Positions 7,543 through 15,579 are shown, counted from the first letter of the stretch. The stretch is DNA of 24,276 bases from Candidatus Equibacterium intestinale (GCA_018064305.1 JAGHVP010000270.1:1-24276); one strand, 5' to 3'. The notes: generated from the letters alone by a model not told the origin. A program made the numbers and translations.

Positions 7543-8448
7543 TTATTTGAGTCCAAGGAGATATGAGATGATGGCCATGCGGACATACATTCCGTTCTCC
7601 GCCTGTTTGTAGAAATATGCATATTTTGTGTCGTCTACGTCCGCCGCAATCTCATCGACGCGCGGCAGCGGGTGCAGGATCTTCATGTTGTCGCGCACAC
7701 CTGAGAGCATGGAAGCCTCCAGACGGTAGACATTCTTCACCTTCTCGTACTCCATGGGGTCGCTGAAGCGCTCCTGCTGTACGCGGGTCATGTAGAGGAT
7801 GTCGCAGTCGTCGAGGTGCTCCTGGAGCGATGCTGTCTCTGTGAAGGGGATGTTCATCTCACTCAGGAAAGTCCTGTATTCCTCTGGCATCCTGAGCTCC
7901 TGGGGCGCTGTGAATATGAACTTGGGGTCGAAGTGTGACATCGCCTGCAGCAGCGAGTGCACGGTGCGTCCGTATTTGAGGTCTCCCACCATGTTGATGG
8001 TGACATTGTCAAGCCTTCCCTGGGTCTCCAGGATAGTGTAGAGGTCCAGAAGGGTCTGGCTGGGGTGCTGGTTGGCACCGTCGCCTGCATTCACCACCGG
8101 GATGTCGCACACCTCGCTGGCATAGCGGGCTGCTCCCTCGAGGGGGTGGCGCATCACTATCAGGTCCACGTAGTTGGATACCATCTTGATGGTGTCTTTG
8201 AGCGTCTCTCCCTTGGTGATGCTGGTGTTTTTAATGTCGGAGAAACCGATTACTCTGGCGCCCAGGCGGTTGGCTGCTGTTTCAAAGCTGAGTCTGGTGC
8301 GGGTGGAAGGTTCGAAGAAGAGGCATGCCACAACCTTGCCTTCCAGGATTTTCTGAGATTTGTTTTTCTCCATCCCGGCGGCGACACTCAGAATGTGCAG
8401 GATCTCCTCTTTCGAGAAGTCGTGGATGGAAATCAGACTTTTTGACAT
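7543..8448 (-). CDS. pyrB: Aspartate carbamoyltransferase catalytic chain
   Basis: A 301-residue catalytic subunit that condenses carbamoyl phosphate and aspartate in the committed step of pyrimidine synthesis. The carbamoyl-phosphate motif FFEPSTRTRLSFE (44-56, with S48-T-R-T-R52) is complete. Further marks are RHPLEGAARYAS with the loop that binds carbamoyl phosphate, NAGDGANQHPSQ, and the C-terminal HPLPRVDEI. Length is typical. Its first codons overlap the end of yigZ by 16 nt, and pyrI follows after 9 nt, so the three genes should form one transcript with translational coupling at the yigZ/pyrB junction. The Ser-Thr-Arg-Thr signature and the PyrI partner exclude ornithine carbamoyltransferase. 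Confidence 0.97.
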   Translation of the reverse strand: MSKSLISIHDFSKEEILHILSVAAGMEKNKSQKILEGKVVACLFFEPSTRTRLSFETAANRLGARVIGFSDIKNTSITKGETLKDTIKMVSNYVDLIVMRHPLEGAARYASEVCDIPVVNAGDGANQHPSQTLLDLYTILETQGRLDNVTINMVGDLKYGRTVHSLLQAMSHFDPKFIFTAPQELRMPEEYRTFLSEMNIPFTETASLQEHLDDCDILYMTRVQQERFSDPMEYEKVKNVYRLEASMLSGVRDNMKILHPLPRVDEIAADVDDTKYAYFYKQAENGMYVRMAIISYLLGLK

Positions 8449-9044
8449 ATTGCTATCTTGTACATTGTTTCGTTGAATTGCAGCTCTCTGTCAAGGCGCA
8501 CGTCCACCGTCATGGTGCACCTGTTGTCGAACTGCTGGTCGGCCGGGGTGAGCTTCATATCCTTCAGCACTTTCATCACGGCGTTCATCTGGAGGAAGTC
8601 GAATGTCACAAGGTATCTCGAGCAGGCTATCTTTTCAATTATCTCTGCGTTTGCAATGGCATCGGCCGAGGCTTCCCTGTATGCCTGGATCAGGCCTGAG
8701 GTGCCGAGCAGGGTGCCGCCGAAGTAGCGCACCACAACTATCAGGATGTCACTGAGGCCGTTTGAAAGAATCTGCCCCAGGATGGGCTTGCCCGCAGTGG
8801 AAGAGGGCTCCCCGTCGTCGTTGGCCCTCCATTTCTCGCCAAGGCGGCCTATGCGGTATGCCCAGCAGTGGTGGCGGGCGTCGAAATACTCTTTCTTTAT
8901 GCTGTCGATGATTGATTTCGCGGTGTCTTCGTCTTCAACAGGATAGGCGAAAGAAATGAACTTGCTCCCTTTGTCCTTGTATAGACCCTTGGATAAAGAG
9001 GATATGCTTTTGTAGCAGTCGGTGGCCGCAGAATCAATATTCAT
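8433..9044 (-). CDS. yigZ: YigZ/IMPACT family protein
   Basis: A 203-residue cytoplasmic protein of the UPF0029/IMPACT family. The family signature lies at 76-88 (DDGEPSSTAGKPI), followed by DILIVVVRYFGGTLLGTSGL (99-118), and the C-terminal part has the ferredoxin-like domain usual in bacterial YigZ. Bacterial members are thought to act near translation or nucleic acid binding, by relation to eukaryotic IMPACT, but no reaction is proven. It is first in the yigZ-pyrB-pyrI unit, and its stop lies inside pyrB (16-nt overlap), so pyrB translation is probably coupled to it. A promoter with 20-bp spacing is visible just upstream, interleaved with that of the divergent gene. The ATG at 9044 fits a leader of about a dozen bases. 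Confidence 0.9.
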   Translation of the reverse strand: MNIDSAATDCYKSISSLSKGLYKDKGSKFISFAYPVEDEDTAKSIIDSIKKEYFDARHHCWAYRIGRLGEKWRANDDGEPSSTAGKPILGQILSNGLSDILIVVVRYFGGTLLGTSGLIQAYREASADAIANAEIIEKIACSRYLVTFDFLQMNAVMKVLKDMKLTPADQQFDNRCTMTVDVRLDRELQFNETMYKIAICQKV

Positions 9045-9058
9045 CAGAATAGATTTAT

Positions 9059-9090
9059 GTTGCGAATATACTCCTTTTTTCCTACTTTTG
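9059..9090 (+). promoter_or_regulatory. Promoter of the pRiA4b-type gene and miaA (plus strand)
   Basis: GTTG at 9059-9062 serves as the -33 element. After 20 bp TACTTTTG at 9083-9090 gives a full match to the Bacteroidetes -7 consensus TAnnTTTG. Transcription should begin near 9096. That places the ATG at 9107 only about 10 nt from the start of the RNA and the ATG at 9134 about 38 nt from it, which helps to choose the latter as start codon. Confidence 0.6.
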
Positions 9091-9093
9091 CAA
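9063..9093 (-). promoter_or_regulatory. Promoter of yigZ-pyrB-pyrI (minus strand)
   Basis: On the minus strand a TTG at 9093-9091 is followed after 20 bp by TATATTCG at 9070-9063, one mismatch from TAnnTTTG. The predicted start near 9057 would leave about 12 nt before the yigZ ATG. The element occupies almost the same bases as the opposite promoter at 9059-9090. No terminator or attenuator-like hairpin is seen in the short leader, so pyrimidine control by attenuation is not apparent. Confidence 0.45.
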
Positions 9094-9133
9094 TGTAGTT
9101 CACTAAATGTATCAACAATATAAAGACATACCG

Positions 9134-9667
9134 ATGGTTTACAGAATCAAGGCTACCATACCTATCAGCAAGATATTCATGAGAGTATATGAGGTCCGTC
9201 CTGAAATGAACCTTTTCTCATTCAACCGCTACATCCTCAACAATCTTTCATTCGGCCTTGACCAGATGGTCATCTTCAGGGCTTTCAACGTAAAAGGGGA
9301 GATGACAAGCCAGTACGGTATGTTCGACCTCGGCTCAGGCACTGTCGACAACGTCACTTTTGCCGACATCATAGAGAAGGGTGAGGTGCATATCGAGTAT
9401 TGCTACGATTTCCGCAACAACCGCATCATATATCTTGACTTCGACGGCGAGGACGAAGAGAACCGCAAGCTCACATATCCCTGCGTAGTAGAAGAGAAAG
9501 GACACAATCCCGGCCAGTTCGCCGACAAGTACGAGGACTACATGTATCAGACCACTCCCGTGTCCGGTGCATCTGCGTCGTTCAATGATGAGGACGATGA
9601 TGAGGACGACGAAGATGATATGGACAAGCCGGAAGAGATCTACGACGAGAACGAATCCGACGAATAG
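9134..9667 (+). CDS. Plasmid pRiA4b ORF-3-type protein with acidic tail
   Basis: A 177-residue protein. Its first 110 residues resemble the pRiA4b ORF-3 domain (also named IS1096 passenger TnpR-like): VYRIKATIPISKIFMRVYEV, then a helix NLFSFNRYILNNL leading to DQMVIFRAF. The function of the family is unknown, and in spite of the name nothing here suggests a mobile element. The last 27 residues are almost entirely Asp and Glu, a disordered acidic tail. I chose the ATG at 9134 because remembered Bacteroidetes homologues begin with MVYR and because an A-rich segment (TAAAGACAT) precedes it at leader length. The ATG at 9107 would add nine residues (MYQQYKDIP) and is the alternative. miaA begins 2 nt after the stop, so the two are surely co-transcribed. 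Confidence 0.75.
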   Translation: MVYRIKATIPISKIFMRVYEVRPEMNLFSFNRYILNNLSFGLDQMVIFRAFNVKGEMTSQYGMFDLGSGTVDNVTFADIIEKGEVHIEYCYDFRNNRIIYLDFDGEDEENRKLTYPCVVEEKGHNPGQFADKYEDYMYQTTPVSGASASFNDEDDDEDDEDDMDKPEEIYDENESDE

Positions 9668-9669
9668 TC

Positions 9670-10527
9670 TTGCCCAAGAAGCTGACAATCATACTTGGCC
9701 CGACGGCCGTAGGTAAAAGCGACTTTGCTGTCAGAAAGGCACGCGAAGCCGCTTCTGTCATAGTCAACTGCGACTCCCGCCAGATTTTCAAGGAACTGAA
9801 CATCGGTGTGGCGCGGCCCGGTCCAGGGCAGCTTGCCGCAGTGCCTCATTATTTTGTGGCGACTCATTCGATTTTTGACAACTACACCGCCGGCAAGTTC
9901 GAACTTGAGGCGATGGAGCTGCTCAGGCAGCTGTTCGAGGTGCACGACACGGTGGTGATGTGCGGTGGCAGCGGCCTGTATATCGACGCCCTCTGCAATG
10001 GTCTCGACGATTTTCCCGAAGCAGATCCAGGGCTCCGGGCTTCACTTATGCAACGGCTTGATACAGAGGGGATAGAGAGTTTGCGCAATGACCTGCGTGT
10101 GCTGGACCCCGACAGCTATTTCACAATCGATATCGCCAACCGCCAGAGGATTGTGCGGGCCCTCGAGGTTACAATCGCCACAGGGCGTCCGTTCTCCAGC
10201 TTCAAGAGCTCGCCAGCAAAGAAGCGTCCTTTTGAAATAGAGAAAATCGGTCTCACCCGTCCCAGGGAAGAACTTTACTACAGGATTGACCGCCGCGTCG
10301 ACCTCATGATGGAGGCGGGGCTGGAGGAAGAGGCCCGCGGGCTTTACCAGTACCGTGACCTGCCTGCTCTCAACACAGTAGGCTACAAGGAGCTGTTCGG
10401 TTATTTCAGCGGGGAGTACGACCGTGAAGAAGCTGTCCGCCTTATCAAACGCAACACACGCCACTACGCGAAGCGCCAGATTACCTGGTGGCGCCGCGAC
10501 AATGCCATCACATGGCTTCCCGCCTGA
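9670..10527 (+). CDS. miaA: tRNA dimethylallyltransferase
   Basis: A 285-residue enzyme that adds a dimethylallyl group to adenosine 37 of tRNAs reading UNN codons. The P-loop GPTAVGKS (10-17), CDSRQIF (34-40), GGSGLYIDAL (99-108) and the C-terminal RNTRHYAKRQITWWRR segment are all present. The start is TTG at 9670: an in-frame TGA at 9616 with no ATG after it excludes an upstream start, and any later start would remove the P-loop. The TTG lies 2 nt after the stop of the preceding gene, so translation probably depends on coupling. Slightly shorter than the roughly 300 residues of many MiaA proteins but complete. It converges with recQ; 11 bp separate the two stop codons. Confidence 0.93.
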   Translation: MPKKLTIILGPTAVGKSDFAVRKAREAASVIVNCDSRQIFKELNIGVARPGPGQLAAVPHYFVATHSIFDNYTAGKFELEAMELLRQLFEVHDTVVMCGGSGLYIDALCNGLDDFPEADPGLRASLMQRLDTEGIESLRNDLRVLDPDSYFTIDIANRQRIVRALEVTIATGRPFSSFKSSPAKKRPFEIEKIGLTRPREELYYRIDRRVDLMMEAGLEEEARGLYQYRDLPALNTVGYKELFGYFSGEYDREEAVRLIKRNTRHYAKRQITWWRRDNAITWLPA

Positions 10528-10538
10528 AGCAGGAAAAA

Positions 10539-12746
10539 TCAGTTGCCGAGTTCTGAAATGAACTTGATGCGGACGAGACGGACCTCCATCTCTTCATAGT
10601 CTCCGCCCAGGTCACGCATCGCCTCGTCGACAGAGTCGCTGCGGGCATCTTCCTTGAAGTAGGTGTAGATGTCGTCTATCGCCTCCAGGTCAAGCACCTG
10701 GTGCAGGTAATAGTTGATGTTGATGCGGGTCCCGGAATTCACGATGCTCTCGATGTCGTCCATAAGTTCAGCCATATCCATGTCCTTCGCCTCGCAGATA
10801 TCCTCGAACGGAATCTTGCGGTCGATGCACTGGATGATGAACAGCTTGTTGGACTTCTGAGGCACGCTCCTCACCACGATGTCGTCGGGGCGCACGATGT
10901 CGTTCTCCTCTACATATTTTGCTATGAGCGAGAGGAATTCGGCTCCGAACTTCTTTGCCTTCCCGTCGCCCACACCGGAGCATTTGAGCATCTCTTCCTG
11001 AGTGATGGGGTAGAAAATCGACATGTCCTCCAGGGCGGGGTCTGCAAAGATCACCCAGGGCGGAAGCCCCAGCTTCTTCGACATCGAGCTGCGGACATCC
11101 TTCAGCATCGCCAGCAGAGTCTGGTCGCCTCCACCGCTTCCGGCCATGTGTTTTGTGGGAGAAGAAACGATATCGTCGTCATCGTCCACATCGGTGAAAG
11201 TGCGCTGTTCGGTAATCATTATCTGGTAGGGCTTCTCATAGAACTCCATACCCTTTTCAGTGACACTTATCAGGCCGTATTTGTCAATGTCCTTGTCAAG
11301 CAGATGGAGCACGAGCCCCTGGCGGATCACTGCCGCCCAGTAGCGCTGCCCCCTCTCTTTCCCGACTCCGTAGAGAGGATGCTTGTGGTGTTTGTAACTC
11401 TTTATGATAGAGTTGGATGCACCTGCCAGAATGTCGGCGAGATGCTCGGTCTTGAAATTCTCCTTGAGTGAAAGTATGAGCTCCATCACCGTTGACATGT
11501 CTTCACGTCCGTCGAACTGCTTCTTTGGATAGAGGCAGTTGTCGCACGAGCAGCAGTTGTCTGGCTCGTAGGTCTCTCCGAAATAGTTCAGCAGAATCTT
11601 GCGGCGGCAGGTGTTGCTCTCTACGTATGAGACCACATCCAGCAGCAGCTGCTTGCCGATCTCCTGCTCGGAAATGGGCTTGCTCTGCATGAACTTCTCC
11701 AGCTTCTGGATGTCTTTGTGGTTATAGAAGGTGATGCACTTGCCCTCTCCTCCGTCGCGCCCGGCGCGCCCTGTCTCCTGGTAGTAGCCCTCCAGGCTCT
11801 TAGGCACGTCGTAGTGTATCACAAACCGCACGTCCGGCTTGTCGATACCCATTCCGAAGGCGATTGTGGCCACAATCACATCCACACGCTCCATCAGGAA
11901 ATCGTCCTGATTGGCGGCCCTTGTTGCGGCATCGAGGCCGGCATGGTAGGGGCGTGCCTTTATACCGTTGACGTTCAGCAGTTCTGCCAGCTCCTCTACT
12001 TTCTTGCGGCTGAGGCAGTATATGATGCCGCTCTTGCCTGGGTTCTCCTTTATGAACTTTATGATTTCACGCTTTGCATTGGCCTTGTCGCGGATTTCGT
12101 AGTAGAGGTTGGGGCGGTTGAACGACGACTTGAACACCTTGGCGTCGGTCATCCCCAGGTTTTTCTGTATGTCACTCTGCACCTTGGGGGTGGCGGTGGC
12201 GGTGAGCGCGATTATGGGCGCGCGGCCTATCTGGTTCACTATCTCGTGGATACGGCGGTACTCCGGACGGAAGTCGTGCCCCCATTCTGAGATACAGTGC
12301 GCTTCGTCTATGGCATAGAAAGAGACGTGGATCGACTTGAGCAGGGCCACGTTCTCGTCTTTTGTGAGCGACTCGGGCGCGACATAGAGGAGCTTTGTCT
12401 TTCCGCTGAGCACATCGTCTTTCACCTCCTGGATCTGCGATTTCAGCAGTGAAGAGTTGAGGAAGTGGGCGATATGTGTGCGGTCTTCCGTATGGACAAA
12501 CTCACGGATGGCATCGACCTGGTTCTTCATCAGGGCGATGAGGGGTGACACCACGACGGCGGTGCCGGGAAGGCATAGGGCCGGCAGCTGGTAGCAGAGG
12601 CTCTTGCCGCCTCCTGTGGGCATCAGCACGAATGCATCGTTTCCCGCCAGGAGATGCATGATGATCTCTTCCTGGTTGCCTTTGAATGAATCAAACCCGA
12701 AAAATGATTTGAGTTTTTCCCTTAGCTCAGTTCTGTCTATTGCCAT
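10539..12746 (-). CDS. recQ: ATP-dependent DNA helicase RecQ
   Basis: A 735-residue superfamily 2 helicase acting in recombination and repair. Core domain: glutamine motif region FKGNQEEII (21-29), Walker A PTGGGKS (43-49), DEAH box (147-150), the aromatic-rich loop SEWGHDFRPEY (153-163), TATAT (182-186), and motif VI QETGRAGRDG (323-332). The zinc-binding RecQ-C region carries Cys380, Cys398 or Cys399, Cys401 and Cys404. A winged-helix part follows, then an acidic linker with six Asp (519-525), an HRDC domain at about 541-615 with WVIFADPALEDM, and about 115 further residues. Enteric RecQ ends soon after HRDC, so the long C-terminus, helical in look and possibly an HTH_40-like domain, is a feature of the Bacteroidetes type. 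Single gene, divergent from the FKBP gene. Confidence 0.95.
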   Translation of the reverse strand: MAIDRTELREKLKSFFGFDSFKGNQEEIIMHLLAGNDAFVLMPTGGGKSLCYQLPALCLPGTAVVVSPLIALMKNQVDAIREFVHTEDRTHIAHFLNSSLLKSQIQEVKDDVLSGKTKLLYVAPESLTKDENVALLKSIHVSFYAIDEAHCISEWGHDFRPEYRRIHEIVNQIGRAPIIALTATATPKVQSDIQKNLGMTDAKVFKSSFNRPNLYYEIRDKANAKREIIKFIKENPGKSGIIYCLSRKKVEELAELLNVNGIKARPYHAGLDAATRAANQDDFLMERVDVIVATIAFGMGIDKPDVRFVIHYDVPKSLEGYYQETGRAGRDGGEGKCITFYNHKDIQKLEKFMQSKPISEQEIGKQLLLDVVSYVESNTCRRKILLNYFGETYEPDNCCSCDNCLYPKKQFDGREDMSTVMELILSLKENFKTEHLADILAGASNSIIKSYKHHKHPLYGVGKERGQRYWAAVIRQGLVLHLLDKDIDKYGLISVTEKGMEFYEKPYQIMITEQRTFTDVDDDDDIVSSPTKHMAGSGGGDQTLLAMLKDVRSSMSKKLGLPPWVIFADPALEDMSIFYPITQEEMLKCSGVGDGKAKKFGAEFLSLIAKYVEENDIVRPDDIVVRSVPQKSNKLFIIQCIDRKIPFEDICEAKDMDMAELMDDIESIVNSGTRININYYLHQVLDLEAIDDIYTYFKEDARSDSVDEAMRDLGGDYEEMEVRLVRIKFISELGN

Positions 12747-12810
12747 ATTTTGCCGAAATAGTCTGTCAAGAAATCTAAGTTATTCAAAAAACCGGAACGA
12801 GCAAAATAAT

Positions 12811-12845
12811 TTTGTGGTATTTTCTAAATAATAATAGTATATTTG
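12811..12845 (+). promoter_or_regulatory. Promoter of the FKBP-type isomerase gene
   Basis: TTTG at 12811-12814 and TATATTTG at 12838-12845 match the Bacteroidetes -33 and -7 consensus. Their spacing of 23 bp is somewhat longer than the usual 19-21. The RNA would begin near 12851 and have an A-rich leader of about 46 nt (AAACAAATAATAACCAAAA ends at the ATG), a pattern typical of well-expressed Bacteroidetes genes. The 150-bp region 12747-12896 also must hold the recQ promoter, for which I see no clear match. Confidence 0.55.
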
Positions 12846-12896
12846 CGCCGCCGAAAAATGCTATATAATTAGGTATTAAACAAATAATAACCAAAA

Positions 12897-13622
12897 ATGA
12901 AATCAATCAAATTTTTTGCACTCTGTGCAATCGCTCTTCTGAGTGCAGCATGCTGCAGCATGCCGAAAGTGGCTCCCCAGCCCGAAGGTATCACAAAAGG
13001 TGACGTTGACACCGCAAGCTATGCACTTGGTGTTTATTATGGTCAGATGATCCTTATGAACAACCTCGGTGACCTCAATGCAAGCCAGATCATCAAAGGT
13101 TTCAAGGACGCTCTTAAGGACGCTGAAAGCGAGACTCCCAAGTTCGACCAGAACTTCGTCGGTGACGCTATGAACAAGTTCATGATGAAGAAGTCAGAGC
13201 TCGAGGCTGCTCAGAACCTCAAGGAAGGTGAGGAGTTCCTCGCAAAGAACGCAACCGCTGATGGTGTACAGGTAACTGACACAGGAATCCAGTACCTCGT
13301 AGTACGCGAAGGTAACGGTGTGTTCCCCACAAATGACAAGGATACAGTCCTCGTATGCTATGAAGGATCAACTCTCGACGGTAAGGTTTTCGACTCATCT
13401 TACGAGCGCGAGGATACCGTTTCATTCCCTCTCAACCGCGTCATCAAAGGTTGGACAGAAGGTATGAAGCATGCTGACGAAGGCAGTGAGGTTATTCTCT
13501 GGATCCCTTCAGAGCTTGCATACGGTCAGAGAGGCCCCATGGGTCCCAACCAGACTTTGAAATTCAAAGTCGAACTCATCGAGGTGAAACCCTTCGTCGA
13601 GCCTGCAGCAGACGCTGAGTAA
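12897..13622 (+). CDS. FKBP-type peptidyl-prolyl isomerase lipoprotein
   Basis: A 241-residue envelope lipoprotein: signal peptide 1-18 with lipobox SAAC (Cys19), an N-terminal helical FKBP_N dimerisation domain (about 34-125, with SYALGVYYGQ and IIKGFKDAL), and a C-terminal FKBP domain (130-231). Isomerase pocket residues are visible: Tyr155, Phe165-Asp166, Val182-Ile183, Trp186 and Tyr209 in ELAYGQRG. The layout is that of Mip/FkpA-type chaperones, which assist folding of secreted and outer-membrane proteins. It has its own promoter and terminator, so it is monocistronic. Codons look biased toward a preferred set (AAG, CTC, GTA, GGT), in line with high expression. No acidic export signal follows the lipid cysteine, so periplasmic orientation is likelier than surface display. 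Confidence 0.93.
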   Translation: MKSIKFFALCAIALLSAACCSMPKVAPQPEGITKGDVDTASYALGVYYGQMILMNNLGDLNASQIIKGFKDALKDAESETPKFDQNFVGDAMNKFMMKKSELEAAQNLKEGEEFLAKNATADGVQVTDTGIQYLVVREGNGVFPTNDKDTVLVCYEGSTLDGKVFDSSYEREDTVSFPLNRVIKGWTEGMKHADEGSEVILWIPSELAYGQRGPMGPNQTLKFKVELIEVKPFVEPAADAE

Positions 13623-13653
13623 TATCATCTTACGGTGATTCTATAGAAATCGC

Positions 13654-13694
13654 ACGCAGTATGCCGGCATTGTTTTTGCGGCATACTGCGTTTT
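13654..13694 (+). terminator. Intrinsic terminator after the FKBP gene
   Basis: A perfect 13-bp inverted repeat (13654-13666, ACGCAGTATGCCG, against 13679-13691) with a 12-nt loop is followed by TTTT at 13691-13694. It begins 31 nt after the stop of the FKBP gene. The T-tract is short, but the stem is long and GC-rich, and the position between two same-strand genes supports termination. Confidence 0.75.
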
Positions 13695-13729
13695 GCGGTT
13701 AATAAAAACGCCATCCCACCATTATCTGA

Positions 13730-15556
13730 ATGAACACTTTCCGCAGGATCCTCTCTTACGCAAAACCATACGGAAAATATATTCCGGAGTACCTTGTATT
13801 GTCGATTTTCTCAGTGATATTCGGTATCGCGAACTATGCCCTTTTCGGTCCGGTCCTGTCGGTTCTTTTCCAGAGTGATGCCACAGCTGCGGTGGTGGCA
13901 AAGCCCGAGTTCGAGATATCAGTGTCATACGTCGAGGATATGTTCAACTACATCCTCGGCTCGACAGTGGCTTCAAAAGGGCCGCTCACAGGGCTCGGCC
14001 TGGTGTCTGTGGCGCTTATAGCAGCATCACTCTTCTCAAACATCTGCAGATATCTTTCGCAGCGGATTCTGGTCACCATGAAGACGAACCTCATGATGAA
14101 CATCCGCCGCGACCTTTTCAAGAAAATCTCATCTCTGCACATAGGATATTTCAACAACAAACGCAAGGGAGATATCCTTTCCAGCATCTCCAACGATGTT
14201 AATGAGGTGCAGAACACAATAGCCAGCAGTTTCCATATCATCTTCCGCGAGCCGCTGCTGGTGATAGGCTTCCTTGCCATGCTCTTCTACATGTCGCCGA
14301 AGCTCACCGTCGTGTCGCTGGTAGCCATCCCGGTATCGGCGTTCGTGATATCCAGGATAACCCGCAACCTCCGGAGCGGTGCAGTGGTGACACAGACCCT
14401 GATGGGGCGTATCACCAGCCGTTTCGAAGAGGCGATTTCGGGCTCGCGCATCATCAAGGCCTTCAATGCTGAAAATTATGTGGCCGGGCAGTTCGACAAA
14501 GACAACTCTCAGCACAGGAAGGTGAGCCGCTCGATAGGCAACCGTCAGGAGCTCGCAAGTCCTGTGTCTGAATTCCTCGGCATTACAGTGGGCGTGCTGG
14601 TGCTCCTTTACGGAGGCTGGCTCAATATAAAGGGTGAGCTCGGCATGAGCTGGCCCAGCTTCGTGGTCTACATCGCCTTCTACTGGAGGGTGCTCGAGCC
14701 TACGAAGGCAATTGCATCTGCATACGCAAGCATACAGAAGGGGCTCGTGTCCGGTAACCGCATCTTCGCCATCCTTGACATAGAGAATGAAATCAAGGAC
14801 AAGCCTGACAGCCTCCCTCTGAAACAGTTCAACGACAAGATAGAGTTCGACAATGTAAGCTTCTCCTACGGAGCAGGCAATGTCCTCAACAATATAGACA
14901 TCACCATCCCGAAAGGAAAGATTGTGGCTGTGGTGGGGCCTTCAGGCGCCGGTAAATCCACCATGGCCGACCTTATTCCACGTTTCTGGGATGTGACGGA
15001 AGGCTCCATCAGGATAGACGGCAGGGATATACGCGACTACCGCCTCGATGACCTCACTGCGCTGCTGGGCATAGTGACCCAGGAGTCGATTCTTTTCAAC
15101 GATACAGTTTATAACAATATATCATTCGGTATGGAGGGTGTTACCGAAGAACAGGTGAAGGCGGCGGCAAGGATCGCCAATGCCGACGAGTTCATCTCGG
15201 CGATGCCCGACGGATACCAGACCAATATCGGCGACCGTGGCTCGAAGCTGTCAGGAGGCCAGAAGCAGAGGATTGCAATTGCACGTTCCGTGCTCAAGAA
15301 TCCTCCCATCCTGATTCTTGACGAAGCGACCTCGGCCCTCGATACAGAGAGCGAGCGTCTGGTGCAGGAGGCACTCACGCAGCTTATGCAGAACCGCACT
15401 TCGCTTGTGATCGCCCACCGTCTCTCCACCATCCGCCATGCCGATGAGATAGTTGTGCTGCAGGACGGATGCATAGCCGAGCGCGGCACCCATAAGGAAC
15501 TGATTGCGAAGGACGGGCTCTACTCGCACCTTTGCTCTCTCCAATCATTTGAATAG
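13730..15556 (+). CDS. MsbA-like ABC exporter, fused membrane and ATPase domains
   Basis: A 608-residue half-transporter with an N-terminal six-helix exporter domain (about 20-340) and a C-terminal ATPase (370-608). ATPase motifs: Walker A GPSGAGKST (403-411), Q-loop Gln451, signature LSGGQ (507-511), Walker B ILILDE (527-532) and H-loop His563. The arrangement is that of homodimeric lipid or drug exporters such as MsbA, which flips lipid A-core across the inner membrane. Substrate cannot be read from the sequence; MsbA function is plausible in a Gram-negative, and other exporters of this type remain possible. There is an unusually long loop after the first helix (48-85). It opens a same-strand run with the acyl-CoA synthetase-like gene 23 nt downstream, which favours a lipid-linked role. 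No promoter match is visible in 13692-13729. Confidence 0.88.
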   Translation: MNTFRRILSYAKPYGKYIPEYLVLSIFSVIFGIANYALFGPVLSVLFQSDATAAVVAKPEFEISVSYVEDMFNYILGSTVASKGPLTGLGLVSVALIAASLFSNICRYLSQRILVTMKTNLMMNIRRDLFKKISSLHIGYFNNKRKGDILSSISNDVNEVQNTIASSFHIIFREPLLVIGFLAMLFYMSPKLTVVSLVAIPVSAFVISRITRNLRSGAVVTQTLMGRITSRFEEAISGSRIIKAFNAENYVAGQFDKDNSQHRKVSRSIGNRQELASPVSEFLGITVGVLVLLYGGWLNIKGELGMSWPSFVVYIAFYWRVLEPTKAIASAYASIQKGLVSGNRIFAILDIENEIKDKPDSLPLKQFNDKIEFDNVSFSYGAGNVLNNIDITIPKGKIVAVVGPSGAGKSTMADLIPRFWDVTEGSIRIDGRDIRDYRLDDLTALLGIVTQESILFNDTVYNNISFGMEGVTEEQVKAAARIANADEFISAMPDGYQTNIGDRGSKLSGGQKQRIAIARSVLKNPPILILDEATSALDTESERLVQEALTQLMQNRTSLVIAHRLSTIRHADEIVVLQDGCIAERGTHKELIAKDGLYSHLCSLQSFE

Positions 15557-15579
15557 TAGATAGTTGATATATAAGATAG

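Noticed and set aside
9587..9625. GAT/GAC/GAG-rich repeat in DNA
   Set aside because: It is the coding of an Asp/Glu-rich tail with mixed codons, not an independent tandem repeat.
9134..9667. Transposon gene suggested by the family name IS1096/pRiA4b
   Set aside because: No inverted repeats, transposase or target duplication nearby; the gene is packed 2 nt before miaA.
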